Position numbers and translations under genes: made by a program
Assembly: GCA_022704145.1 (NCBI GenBank)
Contig: JAKJGY010000028.1
Coordinates: forward strand, 1 to 34,176
From: Verrucomicrobiota bacterium
GTDB taxonomy: Bacteria; Verrucomicrobiota; Kiritimatiellia; RFP12; UBA1067
DNA: 34,176 nucleotides
Reading direction: 5' to 3'
The notes under the pieces: generated by a model
What the model was told of the DNA's origin: nothing
Database searches by the model: none
What the model saw: only the letters and a program-made list of their open reading frames with translations
Shown here: positions 26,994 to 34,176 of the stretch, piece after piece
How the letters are laid out: each line of letters opens with the position of its first letter
How positions within the stretch are numbered: the first letter of the stretch is position 1

Positions 26994-27776
26994 ATGGCAG
27001 TCAGAAAGCCGAAATACGACGTGCCGAGCCTGAAGACCGGCTTCGAGATGCTGGAGCACCTGTCGCGCCACCCGCGCGGGCGGATGCTGACGGAGGTCGC
27101 CGAGGCGCTGGCCTGCCCGGTCTCCAGCGCCTACCGCATCGCCATGGCGCTGGAGAACCTGGGGCTGGTGTCGCGCGATCCCGAGACCAAGCTGATCCGT
27201 CTGACGAACAAGCTGCTGCTGATCGGCCAGCGGGCCATCACCGAGACCAACCTGGTGGAGCACGCGCTGGACGTGATGCGCGAGCTGCGCGACCGCGTGG
27301 TGGACACCGTGCTGATCGGCGTGCGCGAGGGCGCGGAGGTGATCGTGCTGGACGAGGCGCTCGGCACGCGCATGTTCGCCTTCATCTCCAAGCTCGGCTA
27401 CCGCGTCGGCGTCTCCTGCTCCGCGCCCGGCAAGGCGATCCTCGCGTACCTTCCGGAGCGGGAGCGGGAGGAGCTGGTGGGCAGCATCCAATTCGTCCGG
27501 CACAACGCGCGGACCATCACCTCGAAGGAGCGCCTGCGGCGTGAGCTGGCCGCCGTCGTCGAACAGGGCTACGCGTTCGACGACGCCGAGCAGTTCGAGG
27601 GGGTCTATTGCGTCGGCGCGCCGGTCTTCGACCGCGGCGGCTATCCGGTGGCGTCGGTCTGGACCACGGGCCTGATGATGGACCTCGACCGCAGGCGCCT
27701 GCCCGAGATCGGCGCGACGGTACGCGCCCACGCCGACCGCATCTCCGCGCGGCTGGGGTTCGGGGGAACGGACTGA
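26994..27776 (+). CDS. IclR-family transcriptional regulator
   Basis: A 260-residue regulator with an N-terminal winged helix (about 11-75; L-T-E-V-A-E-A-L-A-C-P-V-S-S-A-Y-R is the recognition region) and an IclR effector domain (about 90-255) containing C-S-A-P-G-K-A-I-L-A-Y and G-Y-A-F-D-D-A-E-Q-F. These proteins sense small metabolites, often sugars or aromatic acids. GGAAGGA sits just before ATG 26994 and the gene is 12 nt behind the HzsA-like/SUMF1 gene, so it is cotranscribed and probably regulates that operon or the next HzsA-like gene. A truncated relative is at 17465. Confidence 0.92.
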   Translation: MAVRKPKYDVPSLKTGFEMLEHLSRHPRGRMLTEVAEALACPVSSAYRIAMALENLGLVSRDPETKLIRLTNKLLLIGQRAITETNLVEHALDVMRELRDRVVDTVLIGVREGAEVIVLDEALGTRMFAFISKLGYRVGVSCSAPGKAILAYLPEREREELVGSIQFVRHNARTITSKERLRRELAAVVEQGYAFDDAEQFEGVYCVGAPVFDRGGYPVASVWTTGLMMDLDRRRLPEIGATVRAHADRISARLGFGGTD

Positions 27777-27810
27777 ACGGACAGAACGGAGGGGACGGAG
27801 CCGGTGAACA

Positions 27811-27909
27811 GGAATGATGGAATGATGGAATGTTGGAATAGGGGAGGCTTTCGGCGGTATCTTCGGTCTCAACGCCAAGCATGCCACTTTTCCAGTATTC
27901 CACCATTCC
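27811..27909. repeat. Dispersed palindromic element, copy B
   Basis: Left arm 27811-27839 shares its first 22 bases exactly with copy A. The core TTGAGACCGAAGA lies on the minus strand (27860-27872), so B is inverted relative to A. The right arm is 27888-27909. It fills most of the 174-bp gap between iclR and the second HzsA-like gene. Confidence 0.75.
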
Positions 27910-27950
27910 TGGTTGGCTCGCGGGTTTGATCCGCACATGGAGGGGCACAG

Positions 27951-30944
27951 ATGAGGATGATGTCTTTGGGATGCTTAGGAGCGCTGGCTCTCGCGGGGGC
28001 GGCCTTGGCCGGGCCGCGCGTGCGGGTGGAGGAGGAGGTGCGGCGGGCCTTCGCGGCCGCGCCGGCCGAGGCGGCGGCGTCCGAGGGCCAGGTGACCGCG
28101 CTCGCGTTCGCGCCCCAGACGGCGCGCTTCGTGCGGCTGGTCATCCGCAGCACGTCGGGCGGCGCGGCGGGCGTGGACGAGCTGGAGGTCTTCGGCCCGG
28201 AGGGGACAGACAATCTGGCGCTGGCCAGCCGCGGCGCGAAGGCGAACGCCTCGTCGGTGATCAAGGGGTACGCCATCCACGCCGTGGCGCATCTGAACGA
28301 GGGGAAATACGGTAACGGCCACAGTTGGATCGCGGCGGGAACCGGCGAGGAGTGGGCCGAGATCGAGCTGCCCGCGCCGGCGGCCGTCGCGCGCGTCGCC
28401 TTCTCGCGCGACCGCACCGGAAAATTCACCGACCGTCAGCCGGCCGAGGTCGAGGTGCGGCTCTCGGCGGACGGCCGGGCGTGGACGACGGCCGCGAAGC
28501 ACACCCGCCCGGCGCGGGATCTGTCCAGGCTCACGCTGCCCGCCGCGGCGGTGCGCGAGCCGACCTGGCGGGGCGTCGTCGAGTACGCCTTCCTCCGCGA
28601 ACGCGACACGTGGGGCCGGCTGGACGACAAAGACTACCTGTCGCCGCTGCGGAACGACCGCCCGGCCGAACCCGGCGGCGCGCCCTACTGGGGACGGCTC
28701 GCCCGCCTCCCGGCGGCCGAACGCGCGCTGGCGCAGTTCGACGACCTGATCCGGCGGCTCGGCGCCAAGGGGCTCGACGTCTCCAAAGAGAGGGACGAAC
28801 TGGCGGCCTTGCGCGCTCGCGCCGCGGCGGAAGGGGAGGCCGAGGCCCTCTATCTCGCCGCGCGCCACGCCAAGCGCAGGCTCTTTTTCCGAGACCCCGC
28901 CCTGATGGCCACCCAGACCGTGCTCTTCGCGAAGCACCATCCGCTCGAGCCCTCGCACAACTACAGCGACATCATGGACTCGAAGTTCGCCTCCGGCGGC
29001 GGCATCTGCGTCCTGCGGGTGCCGCGCGACGCGGAGGGGCGGCTCGACCCCGCCAACGCCGAGGTGGAGACGCTCTTCGACGGCTCGGCCGGCATCGCGC
29101 GGCACCCGGTCGCCGACTTCGACGGCAAGAGCATCTTCTTCGCCTACCGGCCCGACAAGCCCGAGGTCGAGGGCTGGCAGCCCTACTGGCACCTGTGGGC
29201 CATGCGCGCGGACGGCTCGGAAGCCAAGCAACTGACGGAAGGGCCGTATCACGACTTCGACCCCGTGCCGCTGCCGGACGGCGACCTCGGGTTCGTCTCC
29301 ACGCGCTGCCTCTCGCGCTTCCTCTGCTGGCAGCCGCAGGCCTACGTGCTCTACCGGATGCGGCGCGACGGCTCGGACATGCGGCGCCTCTCCCACGCCA
29401 ACCTGAGCGAGTGGGATCCCGTGATGATGCGCGACGGTCGTCTCCTCTGGACGCGCTCGGAGTATCAGGACAAGGGCGCGGACTTCGGGCACACGCTCTG
29501 GGCGATCCGGCCCGACGGCACGCACCCCGAGCTGGTCTTCGGCAACAACACGCCCTACTGCTACGGCCATGCGCGCGAGGTGCCGGACAGCGCGGAGCTT
29601 GTCTGCACGCTGATCTCGCACGGCGACCACCAGGGGCCGATCGCGCTGCTCGACCGCTCGAAGGGCCTGTACGAGACGACAGGCGTGACGAGCATCACGC
29701 CCGACACCCCCCCGCAGTACCAGATGGGCCGCTCGCACGTCGAGACCTTCCGCTATCCCGAGCCGGTGTCGCGCGATCTCTTCCTCGTCAGCCACAGCCC
29801 GGGCAAGCGTTCGCACTGGGGGCTGTACGTGATCGACCGCTACGGCAACCGCGAGCTGCTCTACCTCGACCCGTCGGTCAGCAGCAAGAAGCCCTCGCTC
29901 CTGCGTCCGCGCGCGCGACCTCCGGTGCTCCCTGACGCGCCGGACGCAGCGCTGGCCGCGAGGGGGCTCGGCCAGTTCACGGTGCAGGACGTGTACGAGG
30001 GACTCGGGCCGGAGGTGAAGCGCGGGACGGCCAAATACCTGCAGGTCTCGCAGGAGGTGCCGCCGCCGCTGGAGCGGCTGAGCTGCGGCGAGTACCGCAG
30101 CACGCACCCGCCGTTCACCGATTTCTACGCCACGCCGATCCACAAGGTCACGGGGCCGGCGCATGAGATCGTGACGCGCACGGCCAACGCGCTGGGCGCG
30201 CACGCGTTCCGGCAGGGCGAGGTCGTCGCGCAGACGAACGGCCTGATCACGGTCAGGGAGCGCGTGGGTTGGCCGAGCTACGTGGCCAAGGCGGTGCTGG
30301 GCACGGTGCCGGTCGAGGCCGACGGCTCGGCGAACTTCACCGCGCCGGCGGGCCGGGTGCTCTACTTCCACCTGCTCGACGCGGACTTCCGCGAGATCCA
30401 GCGCATGCGCAGCGTGGTGCAGCTCCAGCCGGGCGAGCGCCGGAGCTGCGTCGGCTGCCACGAGGACCGCCTGCAGCTTCCGGCGGCGCGGCCGACGACC
30501 GAGGCGCTGGCGCGGCCCGCGCGGCCGCTCGACCCGCCGCCGTGGGGCGCGGAGCCCTTCGCGTTCGAGCGCGTGGTGCAGCCGGTGCTGGATCGGCGCT
30601 GCGTCTCCTGTCACGACGGATCCAGGAAGGAGCGGCCCGACCTGCGCGGCACGCTCGACGCGGAGAAGGTGCCCGCCTCCTACCGGGCGCTGGTCGCCGG
30701 CGGCTGGGTGCACTACTTCGACTGGCACTACGGCGCGCGGCACTTCAAGGCCGAGCCGCTGACCTTCGGCACGCGGCGCAGCCGCCTCTGGGAGGCGCTG
30801 GCGAAGGAGCGGCACAAGGAGGTCAGGCTGAGCGTCGAGGAGCGCCGCGCGCTGACGGCCTGGACCGACCTCAACTGCCCGCTCTGGCCGGACTACCAGT
30901 ACCGGTCCGACCGTCCGGCGCAGGCGGTCGCGGCGGGCCGGTAA
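27951..30944 (+). CDS. HzsA-like diheme propeller protein with discoidin-like N-terminus
   Basis: A 997-residue exported protein; GGAGGGG lies 5 nt before ATG 27951. After the signal peptide (about 1-20) comes an F5/8-type-C (discoidin)-like domain (about 45-195) with F-V-R-L-V-I-R-S-T-S-G-G and W-A-E-I-E-L-P-A-P, then a helical linker, a PD40/HzsA-like propeller region (about 310-700), and two c-type heme motifs C-V-G-C-H (833-837) and C-V-S-C-H (884-888) in the same relative positions as in the 22998 gene. It lacks the SUMF1 domain. The two proteins are clear paralogues by domain order. The N-terminal domain suggests carbohydrate or surface binding. A terminator-like hairpin follows directly. 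Confidence 0.87.
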   Translation: MRMMSLGCLGALALAGAALAGPRVRVEEEVRRAFAAAPAEAAASEGQVTALAFAPQTARFVRLVIRSTSGGAAGVDELEVFGPEGTDNLALASRGAKANASSVIKGYAIHAVAHLNEGKYGNGHSWIAAGTGEEWAEIELPAPAAVARVAFSRDRTGKFTDRQPAEVEVRLSADGRAWTTAAKHTRPARDLSRLTLPAAAVREPTWRGVVEYAFLRERDTWGRLDDKDYLSPLRNDRPAEPGGAPYWGRLARLPAAERALAQFDDLIRRLGAKGLDVSKERDELAALRARAAAEGEAEALYLAARHAKRRLFFRDPALMATQTVLFAKHHPLEPSHNYSDIMDSKFASGGGICVLRVPRDAEGRLDPANAEVETLFDGSAGIARHPVADFDGKSIFFAYRPDKPEVEGWQPYWHLWAMRADGSEAKQLTEGPYHDFDPVPLPDGDLGFVSTRCLSRFLCWQPQAYVLYRMRRDGSDMRRLSHANLSEWDPVMMRDGRLLWTRSEYQDKGADFGHTLWAIRPDGTHPELVFGNNTPYCYGHAREVPDSAELVCTLISHGDHQGPIALLDRSKGLYETTGVTSITPDTPPQYQMGRSHVETFRYPEPVSRDLFLVSHSPGKRSHWGLYVIDRYGNRELLYLDPSVSSKKPSLLRPRARPPVLPDAPDAALAARGLGQFTVQDVYEGLGPEVKRGTAKYLQVSQEVPPPLERLSCGEYRSTHPPFTDFYATPIHKVTGPAHEIVTRTANALGAHAFRQGEVVAQTNGLITVRERVGWPSYVAKAVLGTVPVEADGSANFTAPAGRVLYFHLLDADFREIQRMRSVVQLQPGERRSCVGCHEDRLQLPAARPTTEALARPARPLDPPPWGAEPFAFERVVQPVLDRRCVSCHDGSRKERPDLRGTLDAEKVPASYRALVAGGWVHYFDWHYGARHFKAEPLTFGTRRSRLWEALAKERHKEVRLSVEERRALTAWTDLNCPLWPDYQYRSDRPAQAVAAGR

Positions 30945-30947
30945 GCG

Positions 30948-30979
30948 TATCAGCGAATGTAGCTGATAGCCGTTTTGTT
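30948..30979 (+). terminator. Rho-independent terminator after the second HzsA-like gene
   Basis: TATCAGC (30948-30954) and GCTGATA (30962-30968) form a 7-bp stem with a 7-nt loop, followed by GCCGTTTTGTT. The T-run is short, so strength is moderate. Confidence 0.55.
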
Positions 30980-31064
30980 GAGATGCTGTGGGCCTGTGCG
31001 AGGGGGGGCGGGAACAGGCGGGCGGCATTATACTGGCCGCATGAACGTGAGCCACTGATCAAGG

Positions 31065-31480
31065 AATCGTAAATTGACGTTAGACAAGTTGGCCTTCCTT
31101 GTGACCGAAATTCTTCATGACCTTCGCCGACACCCTTTGCAGCGTCCGCTCGATTTTGAGCCTGACACACATCCGCTCGCAGGCCTTCGCGACGGCCGGG
31201 ACGGACATGCTCCCCGCCTCCTTGCCGAGCTCCCTTAACGTCAGCCCGCACTTCAGCCGGCCGATATGCAGCGCAAGGTCGCGCCCGTCTCTTGCCCGGC
31301 GTGCCACCAGAGCCTGTCGCAGGTCAGCCAGTCCGGCTTGGGCGTGTACCCCGCGTGCGCGTGATAGGAGCCCCAGGGATGCCTGCGGAGCGCGGCGAGC
31401 CGGGTCTTCACCTGCTCCGCCGTCGGCCCCTCCGGGAGGAGCCCCGCCTTCTCAACCCTTTTAACGCGGGCTCGTCCTGT
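31065..31480 (-). pseudogene. Frameshifted relic of a REP-associated tyrosine transposase (RAYT/Y1)
   Basis: Read on the minus strand, one frame gives V-E-K-A-G-L-L-P-E-G then R-R-H-P-W-G-S-Y-H-A-H-A-G-Y and W-L-T-C-D-R-L-W, the usual C-terminal region of Y1-type RAYT transposases. A second frame (31080-31307) continues R-D-L-A-L-H-I-G-R-L-K-C-G-L-T-L-R-E-L-G-K, the HTH-like tail, and a third frame gives the terminal L-S-N-V-N-L typical of RAYT ends. At least two frameshifts and the absence of the catalytic HUH/Tyr region show it is dead. Confidence 0.65.
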
Positions 31481-31557
31481 CCGCGTCGGTCTTCCAAGCC
31501 AAGCGTAATTTCATGCGTGGCAGGAACGAAGCTGACACATTTTGTACACATATTAAA

Positions 31558-31601
31558 TTGGACTTTTCGATTGTCCAAATGTGCGCTACTCGTTCGCACA
31601 T
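31558..31601. promoter_or_regulatory. Two adjacent inverted repeats before the broken ATPase gene
   Basis: TTGGAC-9 nt-GTCCAA (31558-31578) is followed without gap by ATGTGCG-9 nt-CGCACAT (31579-31601), the second overlapping the ATG at 31600. Both loops are 9 nt. CTGACA (31532-31537) and TAAATT (31554-31559), 16 bp apart, may be the promoter. Confidence 0.4.
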
Positions 31602-31735
31602 GGTCAAACGTATCATCATGAATGAAGTGTAGGTGTGCGCGCGCGAAATTCCCGTGCTCACCATCTTCGGCCCGAGGCAGTCCGGAAAATCAACCTTGGA
31701 TGAGCTGTGCTTTCCTGACAAACCCCGACGCCCAT
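31600..31735 (+). pseudogene. Truncated AAA_14/DUF4143 ATPase fragment
   Basis: From ATG 31600 the frame reads M-V-K-R-I-I-M-N-E-V, then a TAG stop (31630-31632), then continues in the same frame with R-E-I-P-V-L-T-I-F-G-P-R-Q-S-G-K-S-T-L-D-E-L-C-F-P-D-K-P. This matches the start of the intact ATPase at 19374 (V-V-T-L-T-G-P-R-Q-S-G-K-T-T-L and C-F-P-D). Similarity ends at about 31735, where the CACATCCGACCC repeat begins. Only the first tenth of the gene remains. Confidence 0.75.
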
Positions 31736-31742
31736 TCTCTCA

Positions 31743-31768
31743 CACATCCGACCCTTCGCTGTTATCCG
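31743..31768. repeat. CACATCCGACCC repeat at a gene breakpoint, copy 2
   Basis: Matches 22499-22524 at 23 of 26 positions and starts where the ATPase fragment stops. Confidence 0.6.
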
Positions 31769-31778
31769 CCGTTCGCAA

Positions 31779-31866
31779 GCGGCTCGCGGGGACGCTCGCC
31801 CCCCAGCCGGCACGGTCAGGACGGGCGTGATGCCTCGTGCGGGGGGCGAGCGTCCCCGCGAGCCGC
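31779..31866. repeat. REP-like element: perfect 26-bp inverted repeat
   Basis: The arms 31779-31804 and 31841-31866 are exact complements (beginning GCGGCTCGCGGGGACGCTCG) around a 36-nt centre. Such long GC-rich palindromes are typical of REP/BIME elements, which RAYT transposases mobilise; a RAYT relic lies about 300 bp away. Confidence 0.75.
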
Positions 31867-31940
31867 AAAAACGGGATGAGACCGTCACGTGAGCCGCACC
31901 TCGAAGCCAACTCCTGCAATTTCGGGCTAGGGCAAGCGCA

Positions 31941-31969
31941 TTGACAGGGACTCCTCCGCATCGTATTCT
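31941..31969 (+). promoter_or_regulatory. Consensus promoter of the Asp-box propeller gene
   Basis: TTGACA (31941-31946), 17-bp spacer, TATTCT (31964-31969). The ATG at 31979 is 9 nt after the -10 box, which predicts a leader of only a few nt. Confidence 0.7.
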
Positions 31970-31978
31970 TGTCCTCAA

Positions 31979-34176
31979 ATGTGCCTGGACAGATCAACGG
32001 GGGCGGGTAGGGTTCGGTATTTGCGCAGCGCGGCGATAGGGCTGCTGTCGTGTGGCGTGTCGCTCGCCGGCGACGGCGTCGCGTGGAAGAACGTCGGGCC
32101 GGGCGGGGGCGGCTGGATCCAGTCCCTGCTGGCGAGCCGGCACGGGCGCGACGTGCTCTACGCCGGGTGCGACGTGGGCGGGTTCTACCGGTCTGCGAAC
32201 GGCGGGCGGTCGTACGCGATCCACAACGCCGGGCTGGAGGACTACTTCGTCGAGTGCCTGGCGGAGCATCCGTCCGACCCCGCGACGCTGTACGCGGGCT
32301 GCAAGGGCGGCGTCTATAAGAGCGTGGACGGCGGACTGACGTGGCGGTGGCTGCGCGAGGGCTTTCCGCCGCTGAACGAGCATGCGTACTCCGCGATGGT
32401 CAGCAAGGTGGCGCTCGACCCCCAGCGCCCCGAGACCGTCTACGCGGCCATCGGCCAGCCGCGCGAGGGGCGCGGCGGCCAAGGCGTACTCTACCGGTCT
32501 GAGAACGGCGGGGCGTCGTGGCGGCAGATCGTGAGGCCCGGGCAGCTCGCGTCCGACCTGCTCATCTCCGACCTCGCGATCCACCCGCTGGAGACGCAGC
32601 GCCTGCTGATCGCCACGCCCCGCGGCGTGTTCGCGAGCGCGGACGGCGGCGTAACGTGGACGCCCTCCAGCGAGGGGCTGCCGCCGCACCGTCGCACCCT
32701 GCGGCTCGCGCAGGCGCCCTCCGACCCGCGCATCGTCTACGTCTCGCTCAAGGGCCAGGCGGGCGAGACGCCGTGGCAGGCGGGCGTGTACCGTTCCGAG
32801 GACGGCGGGAAGACCTGGCAGCCGCGCGTCAACGGGCTTCGTCAGGCGGTCGGCGAAACCGGAGCCAGCGACATGCAGTGCGCGTGGGTGAGCGAGCTGG
32901 CGGTACACCCGCAGAACCCAGACCTCGTCTATGCGGGCGGCGCGACCTGGTGGGACGCGACGGTCTACAAGACGGCCGACGGCGGGCAGAGCTGGAAGCG
33001 CGCGTTCGAGTTCGGCGAGAAGGGGAACGCCAGGCACGCCTGGCTCGACATGTGGGGGCCGAGCGTCACCTGCCTGACGCTCGCGCCGCGGCAGCCGGAC
33101 ACGCTCTACTTCGGCACGTCGGGCTATATCTACACGACGGCGGATGGCGGGGCCACGTGGCAGCAGCGCTACACGCAGGAGCGGGCGGACGGGCTGATCG
33201 GCGGCACCGGGCTGGAGGTCACCTGCCTGCACACGGTGCGGCCTCACCCGCGCGTCCAGGGGCGCGTCTACTTCGGCTTCTACGATATCGGGCTGCTGGT
33301 CTCCGAGGACGGCGGGGCCACGTTCACGCGGCGCATGAAGGGCATTCCGGGCGACTATGACAACTCCTGCTTCACGGTGGCGTTTTCGGAGGACGACGAC
33401 GCGCGGGTGTGGGCGGGGTTCGGCCAGTGGGGTTCCAACCGCGGCGTGCTCGCCGAGAGCCGCGACGGCGGCGCCACGTGGAGGCCCCTGAACGGGGAGG
33501 GGCGCGGCCTGCCGGACGCCCGTCCGCGCTGCCTGCTCAGCCAGAGGCCGCCGAAGGGCAGCCCGGAGCGGAAGCACCGCCTGTTTTACGTGGCGGAGGG
33601 CAAGGGGCTTTTCGCGAGCGCGGACGAGGGCGCGACCTGGGCGTCATGCCACCCGGGGCTGCCCGCCGCGCGCGTGAGCTGCCTGGCGTGCGACGCCGAC
33701 AGCGACACCGTCTTCTACGCCGGCGTTTCGACCGACGGGACGGAGCCGGGCGCGGTGTACCGCAGCGACGACCGGTGCGCGACCTGGCGGCGGGTGAGCG
33801 GCCCGGGCGCGCGGCTCGCGGAGGTGCGGCGAGTCGCGGCCAAGGGCGGGCGCGTGTACGCGACGACCCGCAGCGCGCAGGTGGGCCGCGCGTTCTTGAC
33901 GGGGGGCGTGTTCCGCAGCGACGACGGCGGGTCCGAGTGGCGGCAGATGGTCACGAACCGCTTCTGCGAGGCCTTGGCGATTGACCCGCGCAGCGCGGAC
34001 CGCGTCTACGCGAGCCTGCACGACCACCCGTACCACGACCGGTCGACCGGCGGCGGGGTGATCGCGAGCGAGGATGGCGGGGCGACGTGGCGGTCGCTGG
34101 CGAGCGCGTCGCTCACCTGCAAAGGCGTCACGTGGATCGAGCCCGACCCGCGCGAGCCCGCGCGGCTGTGGCTCGG
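31979..34176 (+). CDS. Secreted Asp-box (BNR/GH74-like) beta-propeller protein, 3' partial
   Basis: An open frame runs from ATG 31979 to the right edge (732 codons, no stop). The N-terminus M-C-L-D-R-S-T-G-A-G-R-V-R-Y-L-R is followed by a hydrophobic core ending V-S-L-A-G-D, a signal peptide; TTG at 32021 (GGGTAGGG upstream) is an alternative start giving a shorter one. The mature part opens W-K-N-V-G-P-G-G-G-G-W and Y-A-G-C-D-V-G-G-F-Y-R-S, as in GH74-like propellers. About 13 Asp-box motifs S-x-D-x-G-x-[TS]-[WF] occur at intervals of roughly 150 nt from 32190 to 34100. Such proteins include sialidases, xyloglucanases and non-catalytic sortilin-like propellers; the catalytic class cannot be fixed without the C-terminus. 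Confidence 0.88.
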   Translation, partial: MCLDRSTGAGRVRYLRSAAIGLLSCGVSLAGDGVAWKNVGPGGGGWIQSLLASRHGRDVLYAGCDVGGFYRSANGGRSYAIHNAGLEDYFVECLAEHPSDPATLYAGCKGGVYKSVDGGLTWRWLREGFPPLNEHAYSAMVSKVALDPQRPETVYAAIGQPREGRGGQGVLYRSENGGASWRQIVRPGQLASDLLISDLAIHPLETQRLLIATPRGVFASADGGVTWTPSSEGLPPHRRTLRLAQAPSDPRIVYVSLKGQAGETPWQAGVYRSEDGGKTWQPRVNGLRQAVGETGASDMQCAWVSELAVHPQNPDLVYAGGATWWDATVYKTADGGQSWKRAFEFGEKGNARHAWLDMWGPSVTCLTLAPRQPDTLYFGTSGYIYTTADGGATWQQRYTQERADGLIGGTGLEVTCLHTVRPHPRVQGRVYFGFYDIGLLVSEDGGATFTRRMKGIPGDYDNSCFTVAFSEDDDARVWAGFGQWGSNRGVLAESRDGGATWRPLNGEGRGLPDARPRCLLSQRPPKGSPERKHRLFYVAEGKGLFASADEGATWASCHPGLPAARVSCLACDADSDTVFYAGVSTDGTEPGAVYRSDDRCATWRRVSGPGARLAEVRRVAAKGGRVYATTRSAQVGRAFLTGGVFRSDDGGSEWRQMVTNRFCEALAIDPRSADRVYASLHDHPYHDRSTGGGVIASEDGGATWRSLASASLTCKGVTWIEPDPREPARLWL

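Noticed and set aside
22998..30944. True hydrazine synthase (anammox) locus
   Set aside because: No HzsB/HzsC, hydrazine dehydrogenase or nitrite reductase genes, and the residue four after the first CXXCH is Ser or Leu instead of the Tyr ligand I recall from the enzyme.
25638..31055. Long minus-strand frames opposite the HzsA-like and IclR genes
   Set aside because: Arg-rich, no recognisable domain, and the plus strand carries signal peptides, heme motifs and Shine-Dalgarno sites.
31029..31058. TATACT box with ATG 6 nt downstream at 31041
   Set aside because: The frame has only five codons and no matching -35 box; possibly a remnant start of a deleted gene, but not supportable.
31994..33577. 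527-codon minus-strand frame at the right end
   Set aside because: Shadow of the Asp-box propeller gene on the plus strand.

Overview
The window reads as a GC-rich bacterial chromosome segment, most likely from the PVC superphylum (Kiritimatiellota/Lentisphaerota-like). This placement is an inference. It rests on the mix of secreted carbohydrate-active proteins (GH92, a DUF6067-type glycosidase, a TIM-barrel glycosidase-like protein, an Asp-box propeller), two large secreted diheme proteins related to the hydrazine synthase alpha subunit (HzsA-like), a giant NHL-repeat protein, a Gfo/Idh/MocA plus xylose-isomerase-like plus DeoC catabolic cluster, and dispersed palindromic repeats with a relic REP-associated transposase. 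No rRNA, tRNA, CRISPR array or prophage was seen.

Layout. 1-5.3 kb (+): an NHL-repeat propeller protein (open at the left edge) overlapping the ribosome-binding site of a secreted TIM-barrel protein. 5.4-8.7 kb (-): a DUF3616 protein followed by a GH92 alpha-mannosidase-like enzyme. 8.8-11.9 kb (+): a membrane-anchored alpha/beta hydrolase, a NahK-like sugar kinase and a KamA/EpmB-type radical SAM aminomutase. 12.0-14.3 kb (+): a sulfur-assimilation operon (O-acetylhomoserine sulfhydrylase and cysteine synthase) behind a good sigma70 promoter and closed by a strong hairpin. 14.4-17.8 kb (+): oxidoreductase, sugar-phosphate isomerase/epimerase, deoC, then a 5'-truncated iclR remnant. 17.8-22.5 kb: a repeat- and homopolymer-rich patch, then on the minus strand an AAA/DUF4143 ATPase, a DUF6067-like glycosidase and a dctP fragment. 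23.0-30.9 kb (+): an HzsA-like/SUMF1 fusion, an intact IclR regulator, and a second HzsA-like protein with a discoidin-like N-terminus. 31.0-31.9 kb: a scar containing a frameshifted RAYT relic, a truncated copy of an AAA/DUF4143 ATPase and a perfect 26-bp inverted repeat. 32.0 kb to the right edge (+): a secreted Asp-box (BNR/GH74-like) propeller protein that runs off the window.

How it fits together. Most of the accessory genes encode exported proteins for glycan capture and hydrolysis, with cytosolic enzymes (sugar kinase, oxidoreductase, isomerase, DeoC) that could process the released sugars. The most unusual unit is the pair of HzsA-like diheme propeller proteins flanking an IclR regulator, one of them fused to a SUMF1 domain that lacks the formylglycine-generating cysteines. 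I infer an uncharacterised periplasmic redox role, not hydrazine synthesis.

Two sequence-level patterns stand out. First, four genes have canonical promoters whose -10 hexamer lies only 6-12 nt before the start codon, which predicts leaderless or nearly leaderless transcripts, while internal operon genes carry normal Shine-Dalgarno sites. Second, several short dispersed repeats sit exactly at gene ends or gene breakpoints, suggesting that small palindromic elements have repeatedly reshaped this locus.
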